A stretch of 40,515 nucleotides of DNA from Planctomycetaceae bacterium (GTDB lineage: Bacteria; Planctomycetota; Planctomycetia; Planctomycetales; Planctomycetaceae): NCBI GenBank assembly GCA_014762625.1, contig JABURQ010000134.1:1-40515 (forward strand), read 5' to 3'. The notes beneath the pieces were generated by a model. It ran no database searches. It saw nothing but the letters and a program-made list of their open reading frames with translations, and had not been told where the DNA came from. Shown here one piece after another: positions 1 through 8,194 of the stretch; within the stretch, counting starts at the first letter, position 1, and the number at the start of each line of letters is the position of its first letter. The position numbers and the translations under genes are program-made.

Positions 1-629
1 ACCAAGAGAAAGAACGTGGTGGAGAGACCACCGACGAACGCACCGGTTGTATTGAGTGCATACGCGAGCGAAACGCGTCCGGCGTTTTGGGGATCGGTTA
101 GGTCGCGCCTTCCTTCGGACGCGAGAAACTCGGCCATCATCGGCAGAGTGACACCCAAAGCTGTCGTCGCCGGCAACAGAAGAAGAAAGCAGAAAACGAC
201 TCGGTTGACCGTCTGCATGCCAGGCGATGGGATGCTCAGCCATGAGGCGACCACTGGTGATTCAGACAAATTCAGAAAGACTGGAATCAGGCACGCCCAC
301 GCTGAGACAACGAACTCTGCAACACCATAGCCAAACAGCGGTGAAACGCGAGAGGACAGCTTTGCTCCGACGAGATGCCCAACCGCCATACCGGAAAAGT
401 AGCTGGCCAGGACAACTGAAGCTGCGTAGACAGTGTGACCAAACAAGAGTCCAATCTGGCGTGACCAGGAGATTTCGTAAAACAGAGCTGCCACGCCAGA
501 AAAGAAAAAGATGAAATAGATGAGAATGTTCGGACGAGAACCAGGCGCGACCGACACAGAGACCTTGTCCGTTTTTGAACGATCTGAGTTTGCAATTTCC
601 TCATGTGAAAAAATGTCGCTATTTGGCAA
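1..629 (-). CDS. Fused MFS/spermidine synthase-type membrane protein, N-terminal part
   Basis: The minus strand has an open frame running off the left edge, so only about 209 N-terminal residues are present. No ATG lies before the membrane segments. I chose the TTG at 629 because AGGA sits 8 bases upstream of it. After a polar N-terminus of about 33 residues there are several hydrophobic segments, with motifs SGVAALFYEISWSRQIG and FGHTVYAASVVLASYFSGMAVG, then LPATTALGVTLPMM and LNTTGAFVGG. These are typical of the N-terminal membrane half of proteins that carry a spermidine-synthase-like methyltransferase domain at the C-terminus. That domain would lie outside the window, so catalytic function cannot be judged. 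It follows the universal stress protein gene on the same strand and may share its transcript. The family call is from recognised motifs; the start is inference. Confidence 0.72.
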   Translation of the reverse strand, partial: MPNSDIFSHEEIANSDRSKTDKVSVSVAPGSRPNILIYFIFFFSGVAALFYEISWSRQIGLLFGHTVYAASVVLASYFSGMAVGHLVGAKLSSRVSPLFGYGVAEFVVSAWACLIPVFLNLSESPVVASWLSIPSPGMQTVNRVVFCFLLLLPATTALGVTLPMMAEFLASEGRRDLTDPQNAGRVSLAYALNTTGAFVGGLSTTFFLL

Positions 630-649
630 TTTCTGATTCCTGGGGGTTA

Positions 650-877
650 TTATATCTGGTTGCACCAACGAAACAGCCATGGTCCGAAATGCTCATGTCT
701 TGTAGTGTTTGCCAGGAATACTTCATTTCTTGGGAAAGACAATTCATCAACTGGCGTATGTGTATGGTCTGGTTCGATCTCTAACATTGGAGAAAAAATC
801 GTGCAAATTGGCGTTAGCATGATCAGAGTCAAAAGGCATAAGATGACATCTCTAAATCGACATCGTTGACAACTCAA
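650..877 (-). CDS. Possible small membrane-anchored or secreted protein (doubtful)
   Basis: This 75-codon frame starts with TTG two bases after the stop of the upstream stress-protein gene and stops 20 bases before the TTG of the next gene, so its position fits a small operon member. Residues 9-30 (DVILCLLTLIMLTPICTIF) form a hydrophobic segment after a basic CQRCRFR start, as in a signal anchor. The rest is polar with four His residues. I see no Shine-Dalgarno sequence and recognise no family. It may be a chance frame; only the position and the signal-like N-terminus support it. Confidence 0.3.
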   Translation of the reverse strand: MSCQRCRFRDVILCLLTLIMLTPICTIFSPMLEIEPDHTHTPVDELSFPRNEVFLANTTRHEHFGPWLFRWCNQI

Positions 878-878
878 A

Positions 879-1355
879 TTAATTTGAATTTGAAGACTCA
901 GTCAGCGAACGCGGGCTTACTGTGAGTACCGAGCATGGTGCATTGCGAACGACATGTTCCGCGACACTTCCCATGAGTAGTCGTGTCAAACCTGTTCGAC
1001 CGTGCGTGGCCATTACGACTAGATCCGCTTGCTCCTCTTTTGCCAAAGTCACGATTGCGTCACCTGGATTGCCTTCGAGCAGCCGATGCTCAACAACGAC
1101 GCTGGAATCGTCAGGCACGATAGTCTCTAATTTCTTCTTAATGGTTTCCGGTGTGTCGTTTGTCGGAAGAGCGACCGGTGTGGGAGCAGCGGGCGGCATG
1201 GACGTCGCCGGTACAGCAGGTTCCATTACGTAGGTGACCAACAGTGTTGCCCGATGGTCTCGCGCCAAGGAAGTTGCCAGTGGCAGCGCCGCCTGGGAGA
1301 ATCCTGAAAAGTCGGTTGGAAACATGATCTTCTGGAATTTCATTTCTCGTGCCAT
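879..1355 (-). CDS. Universal stress protein, UspA family
   Basis: This is a 158-residue cytoplasmic protein with a single Usp domain. It begins with the typical first strand (FQKIMFPTDFSGFSQAAL, residues 7-24). The ATP-binding signature G-x2-G-x9-G-S is present as GRTG (119-122) followed by GS (129-130), then the closing strand CSVLTV. Usp proteins of this type bind ATP and are linked to stress survival; the ligand role is known for the family, not shown here. The frame is open 21 codons further upstream (to 1418), but the ATG at 1355 puts the start just before the first strand and matches family length. It is separated from the RND pump gene by about 220 bases containing a terminator, so it is probably a separate transcription unit. 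Confidence 0.88.
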   Translation of the reverse strand: MAREMKFQKIMFPTDFSGFSQAALPLATSLARDHRATLLVTYVMEPAVPATSMPPAAPTPVALPTNDTPETIKKKLETIVPDDSSVVVEHRLLEGNPGDAIVTLAKEEQADLVVMATHGRTGLTRLLMGSVAEHVVRNAPCSVLTVSPRSLTESSNSN

Positions 1356-1515
1356 GGGTAATTTCTCACTTTCTCTATGCGATTGGGTTGTAAAAATAAA
1401 AGAAGGAAAATGCGACAAAATAATATTTTAGACAAACGAGCTGAGAGCCTTTGATTCAGTGCGAATGCCAGCTTACAGGCCACGCCATTTGCATTCCCAG
1501 CTTAAGAAACCGTTC

Positions 1516-1540
1516 AAAAACGAGGCAACAATTCCTCGTT
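1516..1540 (-). terminator. Intrinsic terminator after RND pump 1 gene
   Basis: Read on the minus strand, AACGAGG pairs with CCTCGTT across an 8-base loop and runs straight into TTTTT. It lies about 37 bases after the stop of the RND gene, so it is a good end for the first efflux operon. The remaining bases of the 1356-1576 gap show no other clear signal. Confidence 0.6.
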
Positions 1541-1576
1541 CTGTGTACATTCTTTCCCATTGCCAGTCGATAATCT

Positions 1577-4500
1577 TCATTCCTCTTGCAGCTTTTGGCC
1601 CATGCCCTGCGGTTGGTTTTCACTATTCGGTTCATCAAATTCCTCATTTGCGTCCTGTTTCGGCTCGAACCACTTGTAGATTGACGGTAGCACGATCAGC
1701 GTCAAAAGGCTTGACGTGATCACGCCGCCGATGACGACGGTCGCCAATGGTCGTTGGACTTCGGCTCCGCTGCTGGAGGAAAAAGCCATTGGGAGAAAGC
1801 CAAGTGCGTCCGTGGTCGCAGTCATCAAGACTGGTCGCAGCCGGTCAACGGCTCCATCAAAGACGGCCTCGCCCACTTCTTTGCCCGACTCCCGGAGCGC
1901 GCGAATGTGCTCAATCAGCACGACACCGTTCATCACAGCGATACCGAACAGGGCGATAAAGCCGACACCAGCAGAGATCGAAAATGGCATATCGCGAAGC
2001 CACAATGCCAAGATACCGCCGACTGTCGCGATCGGTACGTTCAGGAAGATGAGCAACGCCAGTTTAACAGAGTTGAACGTCAGATACAGCAGTGATGCGA
2101 TCAAAAACAACGCCAGTGGAACGGCGATGGACAATCGCCCTACCGCGTCCTGCAAGTTCTTGAACTGCCCGCCCCACGTCACTCGATAGCCCGGTGGAAG
2201 CTCCACCTGTTCCTCGACGGCCGCCTGAGCATCGGCGACGAAGCTGGCCAGATCGCGACCACGCACGTTGACCTGAACGAGGAACCGACGTCGAATCTCA
2301 TCGCGACTGATCTGCGCGATCCCTGGACCGACCGTGATTTCGGCAAGTTGCTCCAGCGGGATTTGCCGTCCGGTCTTATCGGCAACCCGCAGCTTCTTGA
2401 GCGACTCCAAGTCCTCGCGATACTTTGGTGCCAAGCGGACCATCAGTGGGAATCGCTTTTGACCTTCAAAGACTTCGCCGGCATTTTTGCCACCAATCGT
2501 CGCGACCGTGTCGAGAACGTCTCCCGCGTTGATACCATAACGCGCGATCTGTTCTCGTCGAATTCTGACTTGAATATACGGCAATCCTCCCGTTTGCTCG
2601 GGCTGCACATCGGCTGCACCGGGAACCTGCGAAACCACGCCAGCAATCTCGTTGCCAACCTCTTTGAGCGTTTCAAGATCGTCACCGTACAGACTGATGC
2701 CAATGTCACTACGGACGCCTGAGAGCAACTCTTGAACACGCAGTTCAATCGGCTGGGTAAAGCTGAAGTTGTTTCCCGGTATGCGTCTATTGAGCGATTC
2801 ACTCATTGCGGCGATCAACTCTTGCTTGTCGTCAAACCGCCACTCGTCGTGCGGCTTCATAATGACGAAAATGTCGCTGGCCTCGACTCCCATCGGATCA
2901 GTCGCGATCTCTGGGCGTCCTGTCTTCGACACAACGGATTCAACCTCCTCGCCAAATTCTTCCAATAGTGTCTTTTCGATGTCGGTGGTCATTTCGATTG
3001 ATCGTTCCAACGAAACACTTGGAAGCCGTACTGCCTGAATCGCCATGTCACCCTCGTCGAGCTTGGGAACAAACTCGGCTCCAAAGCGGCTGGCAATAAA
3101 AATGCCGATGACCAGGGACACTATCGCGATACCGACAATGGTCATGGGATGCTTCATGCTGCGGCGAAGCAACGGTTTGTAGCCGCGTTTGGCCCATCGA
3201 ATTAGAATCGGATCCTTTTGAGTGAACTTGCGAGCCAGAAACAACGATGCCAATACCGGCATTACGGTCAGCGAGACAATCAGCGCACCGACGAGGGCAG
3301 ACATGAAGCTAAATGCCATCGGACCAAACATCTTTCCTTCAATCCCCTGTAGTGACAGAATCGGGAAGAATACGATGATCACGATTGCACCGGCAAACAG
3401 GATCGGACGCGCGACCTCATGACCAGCCTCGCGAAAAACATTCAGCGGCGCCTTTTGGAGATCGGGATTGCGTTGTTTGGCCAAACCGACTTGACGAATA
3501 ACATTCTCGATCATCACCACAGCCCCGTCGACGATGATCCCAAAGTCCAATGCTCCTAAGCTCAAGAGATTGGCTGAGACATTGAAGTATTTCATTGCCA
3601 TGAATGTAAACAGCGCTGACAATGGAATTGCGGACGCCACGATCAAACCGGCTCGCCAGTCGCCAACAAGCAAAAACAGCATGATGATGACCAGGATCGC
3701 TCCGCCGCTGACGTTCTCGACGACCGTATCGACGGCTCGTTGGACCAATTCCGTACGGTCGTAGAACGTGTCGATGTAGACGCCTTCGGGGAGAGACTTC
3801 TGAATCTCCGCGACCTCTGCCTTGACGTCCTCGACGACGACCCGCGAGTTCTCGCCGATCAGCATCATCACAATTCCCACGACCGCTTCGCCACGCCCAT
3901 CACGCGTGACGTATCCTTGGCGCAGTAGCGGCGCGAATCGAACTTCACCGATGTCACGAATGAGGATCGGTGTACCATCTTCACGGCTGTCCAAAACGAT
4001 GTCGCTGATGTCATCGAGCGATTCAACTAGTCCTTCCGCACGGATCAATCTCTGTTCTTCGTGGTGTTGGATGTAGCCACCACCAGCATTTGCATTGTTA
4101 CGGTCCAGGGCATCGAAGACTTGCTGCAACGAGATGCCGTAGTTGAGCATCGCAGTCGGGTCGATCTGGACTTCATAAGTTTTCAGTTCACCGCCGAATG
4201 TGTTGACCTCGATCACGCCCGGGACGCCTCGCAACTGAAACGCAACGTTCCAGTCGAGAATCGTTCGTAGATCCTGAAGGCTGTAGTCGTAGCCTTCCTC
4301 GGCTCGGACTTCAAACTGGTAGATTTCGCCCATCCCGGTAGCGATTGGTCCCATCGTTGGCACGCCGATATCGGAAGGGATTTCAGCTCGTGCCTCGGTC
4401 AGTCGTTCGCCCACAAGTTGCCTGGCCCAGTAAATGTCGGTGCCTTCCTCGAAAACAACTGTCACATTGGAAAGTCCGAACCGTGTGACGCTACGAATTT

Positions 4501-4741
4501 CAGTCACCTTCGGAATACCGCTCATGGCGGTTTCGACTGGAAAGGTGACAAACTGTTCCATTTCAACGGGACCGAGTGCCGGAGAGGTCGTCAGCACCTG
4601 CACCTGCACATTGGTCAAATCGGGAACGGCGTCTACGGGCAACCGAAGCATTGAGTAGATACCGGCCACGACCAGCAGCACGACACCCAACAGGACGACG
4701 ATACGGTTATTCAGCGAAATATCGATGATGCGATTTATCAT
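1577..4741 (-). CDS. Heavy-metal RND efflux pump 1, CzcA-like
   Basis: This 1054-residue inner-membrane proton antiporter of the HME-RND class would move metal ions out of the periplasm or cytoplasm in a tripartite complex. The usual RND layout is visible: TM1 near 10-30, a large periplasmic loop, TM2-6 around 340-490, a second loop, and TM8-12 at the C-terminus. The TM4 relay reads DFGIIVDGAVVMIEN (about 398-412), with the Asp-Gly-Ala form typical of divalent-cation pumps. In the porter domain TDPMGVEASDIFVIM has Ala where CusA has its Met623 by my hand alignment, and an Asp two residues on, which also favours Zn/Co/Cd-type substrates over Cu/Ag. The ATG at 4741 starts 7 bases after the adaptor stop, so the two genes are co-transcribed. 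No outer-membrane factor is encoded on this strand. Substrate choice is inference. Confidence 0.93.
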   Translation of the reverse strand: MINRIIDISLNNRIVVLLGVVLLVVAGIYSMLRLPVDAVPDLTNVQVQVLTTSPALGPVEMEQFVTFPVETAMSGIPKVTEIRSVTRFGLSNVTVVFEEGTDIYWARQLVGERLTEARAEIPSDIGVPTMGPIATGMGEIYQFEVRAEEGYDYSLQDLRTILDWNVAFQLRGVPGVIEVNTFGGELKTYEVQIDPTAMLNYGISLQQVFDALDRNNANAGGGYIQHHEEQRLIRAEGLVESLDDISDIVLDSREDGTPILIRDIGEVRFAPLLRQGYVTRDGRGEAVVGIVMMLIGENSRVVVEDVKAEVAEIQKSLPEGVYIDTFYDRTELVQRAVDTVVENVSGGAILVIIMLFLLVGDWRAGLIVASAIPLSALFTFMAMKYFNVSANLLSLGALDFGIIVDGAVVMIENVIRQVGLAKQRNPDLQKAPLNVFREAGHEVARPILFAGAIVIIVFFPILSLQGIEGKMFGPMAFSFMSALVGALIVSLTVMPVLASLFLARKFTQKDPILIRWAKRGYKPLLRRSMKHPMTIVGIAIVSLVIGIFIASRFGAEFVPKLDEGDMAIQAVRLPSVSLERSIEMTTDIEKTLLEEFGEEVESVVSKTGRPEIATDPMGVEASDIFVIMKPHDEWRFDDKQELIAAMSESLNRRIPGNNFSFTQPIELRVQELLSGVRSDIGISLYGDDLETLKEVGNEIAGVVSQVPGAADVQPEQTGGLPYIQVRIRREQIARYGINAGDVLDTVATIGGKNAGEVFEGQKRFPLMVRLAPKYREDLESLKKLRVADKTGRQIPLEQLAEITVGPGIAQISRDEIRRRFLVQVNVRGRDLASFVADAQAAVEEQVELPPGYRVTWGGQFKNLQDAVGRLSIAVPLALFLIASLLYLTFNSVKLALLIFLNVPIATVGGILALWLRDMPFSISAGVGFIALFGIAVMNGVVLIEHIRALRESGKEVGEAVFDGAVDRLRPVLMTATTDALGFLPMAFSSSSGAEVQRPLATVVIGGVITSSLLTLIVLPSIYKWFEPKQDANEEFDEPNSENQPQGMGQKLQEE

Positions 4742-4747
4742 GGCAAA

Positions 4748-6283
4748 TCAGTGACCGTGGCCGATCTCTCCTTTCATCATTTCCGACTTCAGAGAGAACG
4801 CACCCGATGTTGCGACTTGATCTCCCGGTTTGACGCCGTTGCGAATAGCAATTATGTCTCCCATCTGTTGACCCAAAACGACCGGTACAGCGCGAAATTT
4901 CGTTTCCGCTTCCTGGAGGAAGACCATCGGTTGACCGTCAATCTCCTGAACCGCTTCAGCCGGAACGGCCACGATCTGTTTTGATTCTTCCTGTGGAATT
5001 TCAATTTCGACAAACATCCCCGGTTTCAGGTGACGATCATCGTTCTCCGCTACGGCCCGCAGACGAAGTGTTCGTGTGTCAGGATCAAGGACATCGCCTC
5101 GATAGAAGATGTCCGCTGTATGTGCATGTATCGAATCGTCACTGATTCGCGGAGCACGAAACGCCAACTGGTCGCCCAGTCGGGAAATGGCGGGCAGATC
5201 TTTTTGATAGATGTCCGCCTGAATCCAGACGGAAGACAAATCGGCCACCTGAAACATCTCGGTGTCCGTGCCGACCCGTTCAGCCAGTACCACGTTCTTG
5301 GCAATGATGGTCCCGGCAAACGGAGCGACAACTTCGTAGTGTGAAAGATGACCGTCCTCGGGATCAGTCTTGATGTTTTTCAGATCCTCCTCCGAGTAAC
5401 CCAGAATTTCCAGTTTCGCCTTTGCGACCTCGACACTCTGCTGTGCTTGTTGAAGCGACTGTTGAGCCTCCAGTGCATCCTGGGGCACGGCAAACTTCAA
5501 TTGCTCCACCACGGCACCAAAACTGGCTTTGGCTGCGTTCAATGCGGCTTCGGCGTTGATGAGCGTTTCTCCTGCAATTGCACCGCTCGACGCGGCAGGC
5601 TTAAGCCGATCGTAGTCGGTTCGTGCTTTCAACAGCGCCGTATAAGCTCCTAATAACTGTTCGCGGTATTTACCAATCGGTTTGTCGCCAAGGGTCTCTT
5701 CGATCTGGTCTGGAGACGATTCCTTGTCAAGAGCTTCGATCAATTGCAGTGCGTTCGTTTTAACTCGTTGAGCGAAATCATTGGCCTGTCTGGCAAAGTC
5801 TTCCTGCAAGCGAGCCTGATAGAGTTCCAGCTTAGCCGTCCCCACTTCCCGACTGTCGATGATGGCAAGGATTTGACCTTCTTTTACTTCATCACCAAGA
5901 CTGACAAGCACTTTGTGTGCGCGGCCTTCGGTGATTGAGTAAATGTGAGCGGTCCGCTCTTCATTCAGCATGACTTTGCCGGTCGCCCAAGTCTGTCCGG
6001 TGACCGAGCGACGCTTGACTGACTCGACCTTCAGCTTGGCCGCTTCCCACATCGGTTTGGGAAGGCTGACGACACGTTCCTCTGTTTCGCCTTCGTGGTC
6101 ATCTTCCCCATGCTCGTCCTCACCGTGTCTGCCCTCGACCTGTTCGTCAACCGGTCCAGCACCACCCAACGCCAAACCACCAGACCAGTACGGCAATGTG
6201 AAATAGACAGCGCCCCCGGCCAGGATCGCCGATGCGAGGCAGGAGCCGACTAACGTCAAGCTTCGTGACATCTTGTTTTTCAT
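4748..6283 (-). CDS. RND periplasmic adaptor 1 (membrane fusion protein), CusB/CzcB family
   Basis: This 511-residue adaptor would link RND pump 1 to an outer-membrane channel. It has an N-terminal membrane anchor (about 10-30), then a short acidic and His-containing linker (RHGEDEHGEDDHEGE, 52-66) that could bind metal. A split lipoyl half-motif (GRAHKVLVSLGDEVKEGQ) follows, then a long alpha-helical hairpin rich in Gln/Ala/Glu (about 150-295), the second lipoyl half (APFAGTIIAKNVVLAERVG), a beta-barrel and a membrane-proximal domain ending in GHGH. The start is uncertain: ATG at 6283 or the ATG four codons later; neither has a clear ribosome site. It is 224 bases downstream of the Cys/His leader gene. 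That gap holds no gene I can recognise. Confidence 0.9.
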   Translation of the reverse strand: MKNKMSRSLTLVGSCLASAILAGGAVYFTLPYWSGGLALGGAGPVDEQVEGRHGEDEHGEDDHEGETEERVVSLPKPMWEAAKLKVESVKRRSVTGQTWATGKVMLNEERTAHIYSITEGRAHKVLVSLGDEVKEGQILAIIDSREVGTAKLELYQARLQEDFARQANDFAQRVKTNALQLIEALDKESSPDQIEETLGDKPIGKYREQLLGAYTALLKARTDYDRLKPAASSGAIAGETLINAEAALNAAKASFGAVVEQLKFAVPQDALEAQQSLQQAQQSVEVAKAKLEILGYSEEDLKNIKTDPEDGHLSHYEVVAPFAGTIIAKNVVLAERVGTDTEMFQVADLSSVWIQADIYQKDLPAISRLGDQLAFRAPRISDDSIHAHTADIFYRGDVLDPDTRTLRLRAVAENDDRHLKPGMFVEIEIPQEESKQIVAVPAEAVQEIDGQPMVFLQEAETKFRAVPVVLGQQMGDIIAIRNGVKPGDQVATSGAFSLKSEMMKGEIGHGH

Positions 6284-6507
6284 GACATCTATAGCTTTCA
6301 GGGTAAAATGAGATTACGGTCGAACTCGAACGGTTTACCTGAAATAGCGGTGACTCTATACGCGGGAAAATCGCAGCAAACTAACAGCATGCTTGAATGC
6401 TGGTGCTCCATAAGAATCACTGTGGTGAGCGAATTCAGTTCACGTGCCAGGGCATTGGTAACCCAGCGACCAAGTCGACCAGAGAAAAGGTCTTGAATAC
6501 TTACTGC

Positions 6508-6957
6508 CTACAGTCGCCAGACTTGAGTGTGGGCACGAGCGATTTGACCCAATAAGTAGAACAAATGAGATGATGTCTCAAAATCAGAGCACAGCGAACA
6601 CCGACTATACAGAGTCGTGAAATGGACCACGTTGCCCAGAGTCTGACATGAAATCGAGTATGCAAGCAATGATTCCAAGTCATCACTTCGATTTACAAGT
6701 GTAAAACTGCAATCGCTTTCATCACAACCTTGATGTTTATCGCCGTGTTTTCGGTGACAGCCATTTCCAAAATCTTCATTTTGAGTACATATGTCCTCTT
6801 CGTGATGATGATCACCATGGTCGACTTCAGGAGAGGCTATTTCTGCCAAGTGTAACTCATGACCATGCACATTATGGGCATGGTGTGCACAGCATCCCAG
6901 CAGTGCGTGAAGTGCAACTGTAAGAGTCGTCAAAATTGTAATGATACAGTGAATCAT
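6508..6957 (-). CDS. Small secreted Cys/His-rich leader protein 1 (LLGCC/CDExDC family)
   Basis: This 149-residue protein matches no family I can name. Residues 5-21 are hydrophobic and end in HALLGCC. LLG before Cys22 resembles a lipobox, so it may be a lipoprotein, though no basic residue precedes the hydrophobic stretch. I count 10 Cys and 18 His, clustered as AHHAHNVHGHELH (24-36) and DHGDHHHEE (46-54). The signature CDESDCSF (78-85) is followed by SDD (91-93), and the C-terminus is TQVWRL. The proteins at 16512-16970 and 24747-25208 share these elements at near-identical spacing and have similar length, so the three are paralogues. It lies between a thioredoxin-like lipoprotein gene and the adaptor of efflux set 1. 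Periplasmic metal trapping or chaperoning is inference from composition and neighbours. Confidence 0.78.
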   Translation of the reverse strand: MIHCIITILTTLTVALHALLGCCAHHAHNVHGHELHLAEIASPEVDHGDHHHEEDICTQNEDFGNGCHRKHGDKHQGCDESDCSFTLVNRSDDLESLLAYSISCQTLGNVVHFTTLYSRCSLCSDFETSSHLFYLLGQIARAHTQVWRL

Positions 6958-6988
6958 GGCAGTTCTTACAGAGATTCTATCTATCCTT

Positions 6989-7003
6989 GTAGATTCCGTC
7001 TAC
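6989..7003. promoter_or_regulatory. Small dyad upstream of leader protein 1
   Basis: GTAGA and TCTAC flank a 5-base centre about 32 bases before the ATG at 6957. It could be an operator half or simply a small hairpin. No regulator family can be assigned. Confidence 0.2.
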
Positions 7004-7056
7004 TCTGAACTAAGTTGTATCATGGTTGCGAATGCTGCCGCGAGGACACGACAACT

Positions 7057-7542
7057 TCAGTGATGTTGTAGATCAGTATCGACGTAGCCGCCTTTGTGCA
7101 TAAGAGATGTTGCTTCATAGTGTCGCACAACCGATACCATCACGGCTTCAACTATTTCATCATGCGCCTTCATCCCAATGAGCCGCTGCACTTCTTTGCC
7201 ATCGACGAAGATCAACAGCATCGGGTACTTGTCGATCTTGTATTTCCCTTTGATGAAGGGGTTTTCTTCGATGTTTAATTCGCCAACCTTGGCTGTGCCC
7301 TTGAGGTCCTCGGTAACGTCACGAATTGTTGGTTTCATCGCGATGCAGGGCTGGCACCACGGTGCCCACATGTCGACGAGAACCGGCACTTGACTTTCAA
7401 TCACTTCCGTATGGAAGTTGGTATCCGTCAGATGGACAGGTTCAACGCTCCCCAAAGACTGCATGTCCTTTGGCGGCTGTCGATCACAACCAATCACGAT
7501 AATTGCTAACGCACCCGTGAGTATCTTGAAGTCTAATTTCAT
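7057..7542 (-). CDS. Thioredoxin-like lipoprotein with WCQPC motif
   Basis: This 161-residue predicted lipoprotein has the signal segment ILTGALAIIVIGC with lipobox VIG before Cys19. It is followed by one thioredoxin fold: the active site WCQPC (62-66, in place of the usual WCGPC) sits in DMWAPWCQPCIAMKP, and the cis-Pro loop is KYPMLLIF (Pro107). It would act in the periplasm or on the outer membrane face as a disulfide reductase or oxidase. The next gene, 99 bases downstream, encodes a protein with 10 Cys, so keeping those thiols reduced is an attractive but unproven role. No clear Shine-Dalgarno sequence precedes the ATG. The C-terminal 25 residues, with a final HH, extend past the normal fold. 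Confidence 0.85.
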   Translation of the reverse strand: MKLDFKILTGALAIIVIGCDRQPPKDMQSLGSVEPVHLTDTNFHTEVIESQVPVLVDMWAPWCQPCIAMKPTIRDVTEDLKGTAKVGELNIEENPFIKGKYKIDKYPMLLIFVDGKEVQRLIGMKAHDEIVEAVMVSVVRHYEATSLMHKGGYVDTDLQHH

Positions 7543-7801
7543 ATAGTATGTTTATAGTCTCGTCACTTTTTCGATCCACTCGTTCGGACGAACAAGGAAC
7601 CGGTTCAATCGGTGTTCATCAAGGAGTTGGGGACGATTTAGTAGCCTGGAGACACCTCAATCGAACGACTGACACGCTAAAGGCAGTCTTCGAATGATTG
7701 CACACTCAGCCGAGAATGTCAGCAACACAACGACACGTGCCATGTTGCCGACACCCGACCGATTCATTCAATTTCTCATCCCGTTGAGTTAAAAACACGT
7801 C
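7543..7801. other. Intergenic region between two minus-strand efflux operons
   Basis: These 259 bases hold no coding frame I would trust. They should contain the promoter of the thioredoxin gene and the end of the efflux set 2 transcript. GTTCG-GA-CGAAC (7582-7593) is a short dyad 40 bases upstream of the thioredoxin ATG. I do not see a convincing terminator hairpin after the stop at 7802. Confidence 0.4.
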
Positions 7802-8164
7802 CTACTCAGTTGGTTCCGGTGGTTTGTGACCGGTTTTCGCTTCGTACTGAGCGATGAATTTCTCCGCCCGTTTTGGACCGCAAATGAAGCATTGCGATTC
7901 TGGTCGATCATGCTCTTCACACCAGTCACCCGCTTCCTTAAATTCTGCGACCAGTGACTTGTCACAGCGAGCGCACTCACCTTCAGGCACTCCGTGCTCA
8001 ACACACCAATAGCCACCATGGCTGTGATCGACTTCCGCAGTGGCGGCTGCCGAGGATTCATCAGGTTCGGAAGCAGTTTCGCTGTTACTACATCCGATCA
8101 GGCCAATAGCTGCCGTTGCCAGCAAACCCAGCGACAGGCCACGCATACTCATCATCCAATTCAT
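7802..8164 (-). CDS. Lipoprotein with two WCxEHxxPExxCxxC modules
   Basis: This 120-residue predicted lipoprotein has the hydrophobic stretch LSLGLLATAAIGLIGC with lipobox LIG before Cys25. The ATG at 8164 has AGGAGAA in good position. Two copies of a Cys/His module stand 28 residues apart: W53 C54-x-E56 H57-x2-P60 E61-x2-C64-x2-C67, and W81 C82-x-E84 H85-x2-P88 E89-x2-C92-x2-C95. Each copy offers three Cys and one His, a plausible metal site. The same module occurs in the adaptor at 11449-13131 of the same operon, so metal passing between the two is a reasonable inference. A short His-containing linker (DHSHGG) precedes the first module. It is the last gene of efflux set 2. Confidence 0.82.
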   Translation of the reverse strand: MNWMMSMRGLSLGLLATAAIGLIGCSNSETASEPDESSAAATAEVDHSHGGYWCVEHGVPEGECARCDKSLVAEFKEAGDWCEEHDRPESQCFICGPKRAEKFIAQYEAKTGHKPPEPTE

Positions 8165-8194
8165 TTCGTTCTCCTTCGGCTCTGTGCCGAATTT

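Noticed and set aside
287-604. 105-codon ATG frame on the minus strand at the left edge
   Set aside because: It is out of frame with the transmembrane reading of the spermidine-synthase-type protein and has no membrane pattern of its own.
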